Of a stretch of 7,911 bases of DNA, positions 1-5,662 are shown piece by piece. Where the stretch lies: positions 10,243 through 18,153 of the forward strand of contig DCIZ01000092.1 of NCBI GenBank assembly GCA_002317305.1, written 5' to 3'. Both the position numbers and the translations under genes were made by a program. Numbering within the stretch: the first letter of the stretch is position 1; every line of letters starts with the position of its first letter. The DNA is from Campylobacter sp. UBA1713 (GTDB lineage: Bacteria > Campylobacterota > Campylobacteria > Campylobacterales > Campylobacteraceae). The notes under the pieces are model-generated. The model saw only the letters and a program-made list of their open reading frames with translations, was not told the origin of the DNA and did not search any database.

Positions 1-36
1 AGCGAAGCTTCTGTGAAAAACAAACGAAAAAGCAAG

Positions 37-63
37 CCACTAACTTCCGTTAAATGGTTTTTT
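37..63 (+). terminator. Possible rho-independent terminator near the left edge
   Basis: An imperfect stem (CCA/TGG at 37-39/55-57 and TAAC/GTTA at 41-44/49-52, with a 1x2 internal loop) closes on TTCC and is followed by six T residues (58-63). It would end a plus-strand transcript entering from the left, and lies just beyond the stop of the minus-strand gene at 75. The stem is weak, and no plus-strand gene ending here can be shown. Confidence 0.4.
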
Positions 64-74
64 AGAGGTGCCCT

Positions 75-410
75 TTACTTCTTGCCGAGTGCGCCTAGTG
101 CCGCACCTAAAATCCCTTGCAAAGATGCGAGGTCTGGAATTCCAGAGCAGATGGTTTTGCCGCCTAGCGTAATAGAAGGCGTTTCCTCTTTTGTCTCCTC
201 TTTTTCTACCGCTACGTTACCTAAATTTAGGTTGCCCAGTGCCGTTTTTGCCAGCCCAAAGAGGCTATCTAGCCCGCCGCCATTTCCTTGCACTTTTAGC
301 CCGATGTTTTCTAGCATTACGTCCTTGCCGATGTCGATTATCTCGCTCATTTCGAGCTTGCCATCGCTAAGCGCGTCTTTTGCTTTCATAGCCAAATTTA
401 ACCAGTTCAT
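75..410 (-). CDS. Small hypothetical protein, 111 aa
   Basis: I do not recognise the family. Residues 1-40 are predicted helical and acidic-amphipathic (NWLNLAMKAKDAL, then EMSEIIDIGKDVML). A Gly/Leu-rich stretch follows (about 42-65), then an acidic Glu/Lys/Thr linker (about 68-78) and a Gly/Ala/Leu-rich C-terminus ending GALGKK. There is no signal peptide and no clear membrane segment. The start is supported by AAGGA five bases upstream (416-420) and a good -10 box, TAAGAT, at 439-444. The minus frame is preferred over the longer plus-strand frame covering the same DNA because it has this start context and a balanced protein-like composition. It is divergent from the hydrolase gene at 565. 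The function is unknown; that it is a real gene is likely. Confidence 0.7.
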   Translation of the reverse strand: MNWLNLAMKAKDALSDGKLEMSEIIDIGKDVMLENIGLKVQGNGGGLDSLFGLAKTALGNLNLGNVAVEKEETKEETPSITLGGKTICSGIPDLASLQGILGAALGALGKK

Positions 411-438
411 GCGAATCCTTCTGTTGAAATAAATGCGA

Positions 439-444
439 ATCTTA
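439..444 (-). promoter_or_regulatory. Predicted sigma-70 -10 box for the 111-aa gene
   Basis: Read on the minus strand the sequence is TTTTGGTAAGATTCGC, with TAAGAT as the -10 after a T-rich, AT-phased upstream region, as in Campylobacter vegetative promoters. Transcription would start near 432, giving a leader of about 20 nt. Confidence 0.55.
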
Positions 445-483
445 CCAAAATTTAAATTTATTTAAAATTAAGCCCTTTTTGTT

Positions 484-489
484 TATGAT
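484..489 (+). promoter_or_regulatory. Predicted -10 box for the hydrolase gene
   Basis: TATGAT follows the T-rich run CCCTTTTTGTT. Initiation near 497 would place the 505-538 inverted and direct repeats in the leader RNA. Confidence 0.4.
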
Positions 490-504
490 TCTTCGGAAAT
501 AAAA

Positions 505-538
505 GCGTAAAAATTACGCAAACTAATTACGCAAACTA
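505..538 (+). repeat. Inverted repeat plus 13-bp tandem repeat upstream of the hydrolase gene
   Basis: GCGTAA (505-510) and TTACGC (514-519) form an inverted repeat around AAA. ATTACGCAAACTA occurs twice in direct tandem (513-525 and 526-538). The set lies between the predicted -10 box and the ribosome-binding site AGAGG (553-557), so it could be an operator or a leader structure; this role is inferred. Confidence 0.6.
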
Positions 539-564
539 TATGAAACTAAAAAAGAGGTGTAAAA

Positions 565-1335
565 ATGGCTATTAGAGAAATTTCTTATCAAAATGAAACA
601 TTTAAAATTAGCTACGAGCTTTTAGCTCCAAAAGCCGAACCGCTTGCCACAGTGCTTTTTTTGCACGGGTGGGGCTCTAGTAAAGATGCCATGAAAATGG
701 CGTTTAAAGCGGTGCTGAAAGATTGTGCTTTGGTCTTTGTAGACTTGCCCGGATTTGGCAAAAGTAGCGCGCCAAAACCGCTAAAAACTAGCGACTATGC
801 TGAAATTTTGCGTGCGTTTTTAAGCGACGTGGAGCTTACGCCAAACGCCATAGTCGGACACAGCTTTGGCGGAAAAGTGGCGACTTTGTTGTCTCCTGAC
901 CTTTTGGTTTTGCTTAGTTCAGCAGGAATTCCGACCAAAAAGCCTTTTAAGGTAAAGTGTAAAATAGCGTTTTTTAAATTTTTAAAGTGTTTTGGGCTAG
1001 GATTTTTGTATAAAAAATTTGCCTCAAAAGATGCGGCAAAGCTAAACAAAACCATGTATAAGACGTTTAAAAATGTCGTAAATGAAGATTTTACCGAAAT
1101 TTTTGCCAAATTTGACAAACCAACGCTCATATTTTGGGGCGACAAAGACAGAGCTACGCCGCCGAGTAGTGGCGAAAAACTCCACGCTTTGGTGAAAAAT
1201 TCTAAATTTCACATGCTTGACGGCGACCACTTTTTCTTTTTGAAACACACGAGGTTTTTGGGCGAGCAGATTTTGCTAGCACTTCGTGAAACAAAAACGT
1301 CTGAAAGCATTTGTGAAACAGCGTGTGAAAAGTAG
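565..1335 (+). CDS. Alpha/beta-hydrolase fold protein, 256 aa
   Basis: Probable soluble cytoplasmic serine hydrolase of unknown substrate. The fold markers appear in order: the oxyanion-hole strand LFLHGWGSS (residues 31-39), the lid-side DLPGFGKS (60-67), the nucleophile elbow GHSFGG with Ser100, WGDKDRATPP with the acid candidates Asp193/Asp195, and the catalytic His in DGDHFF (His222). The triad is therefore intact. Residues about 125-185 form a Lys/Phe-rich cap. AGAGG (553-557) supports the ATG at 565. In Campylobacter jejuni a hydrolase of this kind sits beside murF (from memory), and here murF is the next gene after 181 bp, so a link to cell-wall metabolism is possible but unproven. The last 16 residues are encoded by DNA rich in the word GTGAAA(C) and may be a recent extension. 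Esterase activity is possible; no specific name is justified. Confidence 0.88.
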   Translation: MAIREISYQNETFKISYELLAPKAEPLATVLFLHGWGSSKDAMKMAFKAVLKDCALVFVDLPGFGKSSAPKPLKTSDYAEILRAFLSDVELTPNAIVGHSFGGKVATLLSPDLLVLLSSAGIPTKKPFKVKCKIAFFKFLKCFGLGFLYKKFASKDAAKLNKTMYKTFKNVVNEDFTEIFAKFDKPTLIFWGDKDRATPPSSGEKLHALVKNSKFHMLDGDHFFFLKHTRFLGEQILLALRETKTSESICETACEK

Positions 1336-1347
1336 CGTGAAAACGCT
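1334..1347 (+). other. Small hairpin at the hydrolase stop codon
   Basis: AGCGT (1334-1338) and ACGCT (1343-1347) form a 5-bp stem closed by a GAAA tetraloop, overlapping the TAG stop (1333-1335). No T tract follows, so it is at best a weak terminator or an RNA-stabilising hairpin. Confidence 0.35.
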
Positions 1348-1348
1348 T

Positions 1349-1482
1349 GTGAAACTTTTGTTGAGATGCCTCAAATGAGACTTTCCACGACAAAAGTCAA
1401 ATTTGCTTTTTGGTAAAATTCACGTGAATTTTAAAGTCGTTTTTTCACTTGTTTTTTGCGTGAGTTTTTACAAAAGTTTCAC
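1349..1482. repeat. 13-bp perfect inverted repeat flanking the murF promoter region
   Basis: GTGAAACTTTTGT (1349-1361) is the exact reverse complement of ACAAAAGTTTCAC (1470-1482), 108 bp apart. Each arm contains the word GTGAAAC that recurs throughout the window. The arms enclose the predicted murF promoter and its palindrome. Confidence 0.75.
1414..1433 (+). promoter_or_regulatory. Predicted murF promoter -10 box inside a 20-bp perfect palindrome
   Basis: TTTTTGGTAAAAT is a good Campylobacter-type promoter, with the -10 TAAAAT at 1414-1419. That hexamer is the left end of the perfect palindrome TAAAATTCACGTGAATTTTA, centred on CACGTG. A dimeric regulator bound here would cover the -10 and the expected start (about 1426), and the symmetry places an equal TAAAAT on the minus strand. 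No transcription-factor family can be assigned from sequence alone. Confidence 0.55.
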
Positions 1483-1516
1483 GGCTGTTTTTGAAATTTT
1501 TTAACTTGAAGGAATC

Positions 1517-2983
1517 ATGATGAACATAGCTTTACTGGTAGCGACTGCCATCTTTACGCTAGCTTTTGGCTACTACGCCATCACCGCTTTTCAGTGGTTT
1601 TCTTACAAAGCTAGCCGTGTGCTTTTTCACTTCACAAAGCCACTTTGGCACGTCTGCTACGCACTTCTTCCGAGCGGTGTTTTTGTCGTTTTACAAATTT
1701 GCCTAGACGAAAAAAACGCCACACTTTTTACTGCCTTGACTGCCACGCTAGCTACTCTTTCACTTCTCTACACGCTAGCACTCTTTTTTTGGTGGAAAAA
1801 ACTAGACAAACCTCTCGTTTTCACAAACCGCGTGAAACGCTTTTTTCTCTTTGTTGTTTTAGTGTTTTTGTTAGCCGTTTTGTGTAAAACGCCGCTAATT
1901 TTTGTCCCATTTTTGACACTTTTTGACGCGCTGGCTTTGAGCTACTTTTGCGAAAAATTCATAGCTTTTAGCTACAAAAAAAAGGCACGCCAAAAGCTAC
2001 AAAATTTGCCAAATTTAAAAGTCATCCTCATCACCGCTAGTTACGGCAAAACGAGCATGAAAAATTTTATTTTTGACATTTTGCGCGAAAAATTCATCTG
2101 CTACAAAACGCCACGAAGTGTAAACACAACCGCTGGAATCGTCCGCGACATAAACGAAAATTTAGCCACAAACACGCAGTTTTACATAGTAGAAGCCGGA
2201 GCCAGAGCAAAGGGCGACATAAGAGAAATTTGCGAGTTAGTCAGTCCGCACTTTGTGGTGGTAGGTCAAATAGGAGACGCACATTTGGAGTATTTTAAGA
2301 GCCTTGAAAACACGCGTGCCACAAAGCTAGAAGCGCTAGAATCGCCACGCTTGCAGCAGGCGTTTTTGCACAGCTCGACTTTGCGTGAAACGAGCGAAAA
2401 AGTGATCATTTATGACAAATTTTTAACACACAAAGAGGCAAATTTAAAAGGGCTCAAATTTGGCGTTTTGGTGGGCGAAAACGAGTGCGAATTTAACGCA
2501 AAACTGCTAGGCGGCTTTAACGCTGAGAACTTAACGGCGGCGGTTTTGCTGGGCTTTGCTTTGGGGCTTAACGCAGAAGAGCTAGCAAGCGGCGTAGGGC
2601 GAGTAAAAAGTGTCGAGCACCGACTGGAGCTTTTAAACGCAGGCGGAAAGCTCATAATAGACGACAGCTTTAACGGAAATTTCGAGGGCATGAGCGCAAG
2701 TTATGAGCTGGTAAGAGAGCACAGCGGGCGGAAAATACTGCTCACGCCGGGCATTGTCGAAGCAGGCAGCGAGCCAAACGAGCGACTTTCACGCCTAATA
2801 GACGAAATTTTTGACGTGGTCGTCATCACAAGTGCGCTAAACAAAGAGGCTTTGGAGAGGCATTTGCAAAAGCCAAAAGTGGTTTTTTTGCCACAAAAAG
2901 AAAAAATGAAAGAGTGGCTGGTGGAGAACACAAGCAGTGGCGACTTGGTGCTTTTTAGTAATGACGCGCCGAGTTTTGTCTAG
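1517..2983 (+). CDS. murF: UDP-N-acetylmuramoyl-tripeptide--D-alanyl-D-alanine ligase (MurF), membrane-anchored form
   Basis: MurF joins D-Ala-D-Ala to the UDP-MurNAc-tripeptide using ATP, the last cytoplasmic step of the peptidoglycan precursor. Residues 1-145 are highly hydrophobic with about four or five membrane segments (roughly 3-23, 45-63, 68-93, 108-144). The Mur ligase core follows: P-loop TASYGKTS (173-180; Ala replaces the usual first Gly), VNTTAG (202-207), VEAGAR (225-230), GDAHLEYF with His256, GGFNAENLTAA (332-342), VEHRLE with Arg369, IDDSFNGN (381-388, the DDSYN-like motif) and TPGIVEAG (410-417). At 488 aa it is longer than Escherichia coli MurF (about 450) because of the membrane region, a known trait of this phylum. 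The motifs argue against FolC or MurE. ATG occurs at 1517 and 1520; AAGGA (1509-1513) is better spaced for 1520 (6 nt) than 1517 (3 nt). thiS follows 24 bp downstream. Confidence 0.92.
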   Translation: MMNIALLVATAIFTLAFGYYAITAFQWFSYKASRVLFHFTKPLWHVCYALLPSGVFVVLQICLDEKNATLFTALTATLATLSLLYTLALFFWWKKLDKPLVFTNRVKRFFLFVVLVFLLAVLCKTPLIFVPFLTLFDALALSYFCEKFIAFSYKKKARQKLQNLPNLKVILITASYGKTSMKNFIFDILREKFICYKTPRSVNTTAGIVRDINENLATNTQFYIVEAGARAKGDIREICELVSPHFVVVGQIGDAHLEYFKSLENTRATKLEALESPRLQQAFLHSSTLRETSEKVIIYDKFLTHKEANLKGLKFGVLVGENECEFNAKLLGGFNAENLTAAVLLGFALGLNAEELASGVGRVKSVEHRLELLNAGGKLIIDDSFNGNFEGMSASYELVREHSGRKILLTPGIVEAGSEPNERLSRLIDEIFDVVVITSALNKEALERHLQKPKVVFLPQKEKMKEWLVENTSSGDLVLFSNDAPSFV

Positions 2984-3007
2984 TCAAGCCACAAAAAAAG
3001 GAAAAAC

Positions 3008-3205
3008 ATGAGAATCATCATAAATTCAAAAGAACATGAAACGTCTTGTGAAACACTTCTTGCGCTTTTAGAGGAGTGCGGTTTTAGGTGCGAATTTGTC
3101 GCAGTTGAGCACAACGGCGAAGTGGTAAAAAGAGACGAGTGGAGCGCTTTTAAGCTAAAAGAAAGAGACAAATTTGAAGTAGTTCAGTTTGTCGCTGGCG
3201 GGTGA
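3008..3205 (+). CDS. thiS: Sulfur-carrier protein ThiS, 65 aa
   Basis: ThiS is a ubiquitin-fold sulfur carrier. Its C-terminal glycine is adenylated by ThiF and converted to a thiocarboxylate that supplies sulfur for the thiamine thiazole ring. The protein has the family's length (65 aa), begins with the beta-strand MRIIINSKEHET, and ends in the essential VAGG. The segment VEHNGEVVKRDEW (53 residues in at most) matches the usual 'A.N.EVV.R..W' core of ThiS. AAGGA (2998-3002) supports the start. It lies 24 bp after murF and 25 bp before thiF, so co-transcription is likely. MoaD is a less likely alternative given the adjacent ThiF and the ThiS-type core. Confidence 0.9.
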   Translation: MRIIINSKEHETSCETLLALLEECGFRCEFVAVEHNGEVVKRDEWSAFKLKERDKFEVVQFVAGG

Positions 3206-3230
3206 AACAAATTTACAAAAAGGTAAAAAA

Positions 3231-4034
3231 ATGAAGATAAAAATAAACGCAAAAGAGTATGAGACGAGTCAAAAAGACCTAAACGGGCTCAAAAAAGAGC
3301 TAAATGTAAAAAACAGCGACCTTCTCTTTTTTCAGGGTTTTAGTGCGGACGAAAACATGGTTTTAAGCGAGGGCGTGAGCATTGTCATAGTGCCAAAAAA
3401 CGAAAAAGTCCCGCAAGAGCTCCTAAAAGAGATGATAGCAGCGCGCAACTCACCCGAAGTAAACGAAGCGCTAGAAAAGGCGCACGTGGGCGTGGCGGGA
3501 CTGGGCGGACTGGGAAGCACGGTCGCCATCGCACTTGCACGCGTGGGCGTGGCGCGACTTACGCTAATAGACTTTGACACCGTCGATGCGTCGAATCTAA
3601 ACCGCCAACAATACTTCGTCGAAGACATAGGACGTCTAAAGACAGAGGCGCTGAAAGATATCATCGCGCGTATAAATCCTTTTGTGGAGGTTTTTGCTGT
3701 AAATGAGCGTGTAACGGCACAAAACGCTAGCGAGCTTTTTGCGGAGTGTTCGCTGGTGGCGGAGTGCTTTGACAATCCCCAAAGCAAGGCAGTTCTCATA
3801 AACAACATAGGCGACAAGACCGTAGTGGCAGCGAGTGGAATGGCGGGCTGGGGCAGAAACGAGGCGATTCGTCAGCGAAAAGTGGCGCGAAATTTGTGGG
3901 TTTGCGGGGACTTGACAAGCAGTGCGGGCGTGGGAAATGGGCTAATGGCGCCACGCGTGGGAGTCTGTGCGGCATATCAGGCAAATTTGGTTTTGGAGCT
4001 TTTGATAACGGAAAACGGAAAGCGGAATTTGTAA
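3231..4034 (+). CDS. thiF: ThiS adenylyltransferase ThiF with a ThiS-like N-terminal domain, 267 aa
   Basis: An E1-like enzyme that uses ATP to adenylate the C-terminal Gly of ThiS. Residues 1-58 form a ubiquitin-like domain resembling ThiS (MKIKINAKEYETS here, MRIIINSKEHETS in ThiS) but with no terminal Gly-Gly. The E1-like Rossmann core follows: GLGGLGS (90-96), LIDFDTVDASNLNRQ (112-126) with the nucleotide-binding Asp114 and Arg125, and the conserved Asp181 in ECFDNP. Cysteines are at 173, 179, 225 and 246, with no CxxC pair, so the zinc site of Escherichia coli ThiF is absent; this fits a shorter ThiF class known in Campylobacter and clostridia. I chose the ATG at 3231 because AAAAGG (about 3218-3223) precedes it and the domain begins there; an in-frame upstream TTG at 3189 overlaps the thiS end. 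thiG and thiH, the usual partners, do not follow. Confidence 0.88.
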   Translation: MKIKINAKEYETSQKDLNGLKKELNVKNSDLLFFQGFSADENMVLSEGVSIVIVPKNEKVPQELLKEMIAARNSPEVNEALEKAHVGVAGLGGLGSTVAIALARVGVARLTLIDFDTVDASNLNRQQYFVEDIGRLKTEALKDIIARINPFVEVFAVNERVTAQNASELFAECSLVAECFDNPQSKAVLINNIGDKTVVAASGMAGWGRNEAIRQRKVARNLWVCGDLTSSAGVGNGLMAPRVGVCAAYQANLVLELLITENGKRNL

Positions 4035-4048
4035 AAAATTCGCTTTTT
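4022..4048 (+). terminator. Rho-independent terminator overlapping the thiF stop
   Basis: GCGGAATTT (4022-4030) pairs with AAATTCGC (4036-4043), with a single G bulge and loop GTAAA, followed by TTTTT (4044-4048). The stop codon TAA (4032-4034) is inside the loop. It should end the murF-thiS-thiF transcript. Confidence 0.65.
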
Positions 4049-4082
4049 CGTGAATTTAAAGAAACATTTTTGCTTTGCAAAA

Positions 4083-4182
4083 AGCGCTTCGCTTGTTTTA
4101 CAGGAACTTCGTTTGACGATTCTGCTCGCTCGCAAAGCAGGGGATTCTTCGGTCGGCTTCGCCTCCCTTACGAATGACGGCG
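4083..4182. repeat. Hairpin-rich intergenic element, possible dispersed repeat
   Basis: Between the two direct repeats lies a block with different base character and no convincing ORF. It contains small stems: AAGCG/CGCTT near 4083, CTGCT/AGCAG at about 4121-4139, and GGC-TTC-GCC near 4155-4164. Strings such as GGATTCTTCGGTCGGCTTCG followed by CGAATGACGG resemble the 'GATTCTTCG...GAATGACG' family of short interspersed repeats seen in many bacterial genomes. Assignment to a repeat family is from memory and unproven. Confidence 0.4.
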
Positions 4183-4278
4183 GTAACGGAAAACAGAAAG
4201 CAGAGAGCAGAAAACGGAATTTTGTAAATTCGCTTTTTTGTGGTGGATTCTTGTCAAATTTAAATTTAAGGAGTAGTC

Positions 4279-4491
4279 GTGAGTGGTGTTATTTTTATGA
4301 TGATAGGCGTCTCTATAGTGCTTGCGTTTGCGGCGATTCTAGGCGTGCTTTGGGGGGTAAAAAACAAGCAGTTTGACGACTACACAAAGTTTTTGGACGG
4401 CACAAAATTTGACAGCGAGGAGGCGTTAAACGAAGCTTACCAGATGGAGCTTAGACGAAAAGAGGCGGAGCGGTCAAACAAGGAGAAGTGA
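4279..4491 (+). CDS. ccoS: cbb3-type cytochrome oxidase maturation protein CcoS, 70 aa
   Basis: CcoS is a small inner-membrane protein needed to insert cofactors (heme and copper) into cbb3 cytochrome c oxidase, the low-oxygen terminal oxidase. One membrane segment (about residues 4-26, ending VLWGVKNKQFDD) is followed by the family signature QFDD...LDGTKFDSEEALNEA, then a charged tail. The start is GTG at 4279: AAGGAG (4268-4273) is five bases upstream, whereas the internal ATG at residue 7 is 23 bases away. The ccoNOPQ structural genes are not in the window. It is followed after 28 bp by the Sel1-repeat gene and probably shares its transcript. Confidence 0.85.
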   Translation: MSGVIFMMIGVSIVLAFAAILGVLWGVKNKQFDDYTKFLDGTKFDSEEALNEAYQMELRRKEAERSNKEK

Positions 4492-4519
4492 GTCTGCGGT
4501 CCAAAATGAAGGAGATGTT

Positions 4520-5047
4520 ATGAAAAATATCGGTAAATTTTTGTTTTTAATACTATTTTTTGGCGTTGTTGGTGTGGCGAGTGCTGGGGATTTTCGCGAT
4601 GGGATGCGAGCGTTTAGCAAGGGCGACTTTGCCACGGCGCTTGGCTTTTTAGAGCGTGGTTGCGAAGGCACAGAGGTCGCTAAAAGCTGCGCACTTTTAG
4701 GCATCATGCACAACGAAGGCAAAGGGGTAAAAGAGGACGCGGTGCGTGCTTCTGGGCTTTTTGAAAAGAGCTGCGCGGCGGGCGAGAGCTGGAGCTGCGT
4801 GATGCTGGGCGGCATGTATGCTGACGGGCGAGGCGTGAGCAAAAATGCTAAAAAAGCGGCGGAGTTTTACCAAAAAGGGTGCGATGGCGAATTTGCGCTT
4901 GGGTGCGTCTTTGCTGGGCAGATATATTTTGAAGGGCGAGGCGTTCAAAAGGATGTGGGGCGAGCGGAGGCGGTCTATAAACGTGCGTGCGAGATGGGCG
5001 AAAAGCTAGGCTGCGAGGCGCTAAAAGCGGTCGCTACAAAGAGGTAA
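4520..5047 (+). CDS. Secreted Cys-rich Sel1-repeat (Hcp-like) protein, 175 aa
   Basis: An N-terminal signal peptide (MKNIGKFLFLILFFGVVGVASA, cleavage after the AxA-like SA at 21-22) points to export to the periplasm. The mature part is an array of about four 36-residue Sel1-like helical repeats. Each carries a Cys pair eight or nine residues apart (Cys48/57, 85/93, 121/129, 157/165) next to G.MY..G.GV..-type motifs (GIMHNEGKGV, GGMYADGRGV, GQIYFEGRGV). This regular pairing is the hallmark of Helicobacter cysteine-rich proteins, whose repeats are locked by disulfides. Some of those are reported to bind or slowly cleave beta-lactams or interact with host cells, but nothing here shows that activity. 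AAGGAG (4509-4514) supports the start. The toxin-antitoxin pair begins 13 bp after the stop. Confidence 0.85.
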   Translation: MKNIGKFLFLILFFGVVGVASAGDFRDGMRAFSKGDFATALGFLERGCEGTEVAKSCALLGIMHNEGKGVKEDAVRASGLFEKSCAAGESWSCVMLGGMYADGRGVSKNAKKAAEFYQKGCDGEFALGCVFAGQIYFEGRGVQKDVGRAEAVYKRACEMGEKLGCEALKAVATKR

Positions 5048-5060
5048 AAAAGGATAAAAG

Positions 5061-5279
5061 ATGACTTTGAGACTGACAAATGTGGACGAAAATATGTTTC
5101 GAGCCATAAAAAGTGTAATTAAATTTGACAAAAACGTCAAATGCAAAGTAGAAAAAGAGGCTGCAAAGTCGAAAAAAGAGTGTGTTGGGTCGGTCAGGCG
5201 TGCGCTTGAAGAGATAAAAAACGGCGAAGTTGTGCGGTGTAAAGATTTTGACGAGTTTAGACGGCAGATGTTGTCATGA
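5061..5279 (+). CDS. Antitoxin of a RelB/DinJ-type toxin-antitoxin pair, 72 aa
   Basis: Small, highly charged protein directly before a YafQ-like toxin, with a 4-bp ATGA overlap (5276-5279). The N-terminal half (LRLTNVDENMFRAIKSVIKF) could form a ribbon-helix-like dimer and DNA-binding unit. The C-terminal half (VRRALEEIKNGEVVRCKDFDEFRRQML) has the 'AL.EI..GE...' to 'DFDEF' pattern of antitoxin tails that wrap the RNase. AAGGA (5050-5054) precedes the ATG by six bases. Such antitoxins usually repress their own operon with the toxin, but no separate promoter is clear here and the gene starts only 13 bp after the Sel1 gene, so read-through expression is likely. The family assignment rests mainly on its partner. 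Confidence 0.75.
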   Translation: MTLRLTNVDENMFRAIKSVIKFDKNVKCKVEKEAAKSKKECVGSVRRALEEIKNGEVVRCKDFDEFRRQMLS

Positions 5280-5548
5280 AATTTGATGTGGAATATGCAA
5301 AAAGTTTTCGAAAAAACATTAAAAAGCTGAATTTGTCAGAAAGAAAACTTGTTTTGGACGTTGTGGAGAGGCTGGCGAACGATGAGCGTTTGGAGGCTAG
5401 GTTTAAAGACCACGCTTTAAAGGGCGAATTTTCTGGACTTCGTGAGTGCCACGTGAAGCCTGATTTGCTTTTGGTTTATGAAAAACGTGATGACGTGCTC
5501 GTGCTTGTGTGTGTAAGCGTGGGAAGCCATGATGAGCTTTTTGGGTGA
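5276..5548 (+). CDS. YafQ-type mRNA interferase toxin, 90 aa
   Basis: RelE-superfamily endoribonuclease expected to cut mRNA on the ribosome when its antitoxin is degraded. The YafQ signature is well preserved: FKDHALKGEFSGLRECHVKPDLLLVYE (residues 43-69) and GSHDELF (83-89). By alignment in my head His46, His59, Asp63 and His85 match the catalytic His50, His63, Asp67 and His87 of Escherichia coli YafQ, and the C-terminal Phe89 is present. Length is normal for the family (about 90). Translation is coupled to the antitoxin through the ATGA overlap. The toxin looks intact, so the module could be active. Confidence 0.88.
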   Translation: MKFDVEYAKSFRKNIKKLNLSERKLVLDVVERLANDERLEARFKDHALKGEFSGLRECHVKPDLLLVYEKRDDVLVLVCVSVGSHDELFG

Positions 5549-5626
5549 TTTTTAGTGAGTTGTTTTGTTTCACGGCATTTGAGTGGCAAAATTTGATTCA
5601 AGCCTAAAATTTAAGAATTGTTTTGG

Positions 5627-5632
5627 TATAAT
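5627..5632 (+). promoter_or_regulatory. Predicted sigma-70 -10 box for secG
   Basis: Perfect TATAAT in the context TTTTGGTATAATGAAAGG, after AT-phased DNA. Start expected near 5639, about 24 nt before the secG ATG. Confidence 0.75.
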
Positions 5633-5662
5633 GAAAGGTTAAAAATATTTTAAAGGTCTTTT

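Larger units (their letters stand above)
4005..4243 (+). repeat. Imperfect direct repeat around the thiF tail
   Basis: The sequence at 4005-4052 (thiF end plus terminator) recurs in modified form at 4183-4243. Both have TAACGGAAAAC, AGAAAGC or GGAAAGC, then GGAATTT, TGTAAA, AAATTCGCTTTTT and TGTG or CGTG. The second copy carries an extra AGAGAGCAGAAAACG-like stretch and again forms a short stem (GAATTT 4217-4222 / AAATTC 4226-4231) before six T residues. About 130 bp separates the copies. Confidence 0.6.

Noticed and set aside
13..432. 139-codon plus-strand ORF opposite the 111-aa gene
   Set aside because: It has no ribosome-binding site, a Ser/Pro/Phe-rich antisense-like composition, and overlaps a minus-strand frame with good start signals.
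3189..3230. Upstream TTG start for thiF
   Set aside because: It overlaps the end of thiS, lacks a ribosome-binding site, and adds 14 residues before the natural beginning of the ThiS-like domain.
3896..4376. Plus-strand ORFs running through the thiF end, the intergenic element and the ccoS start
   Set aside because: They are out of frame with thiF and ccoS, cross a terminator and repeats, and have no protein-like pattern.
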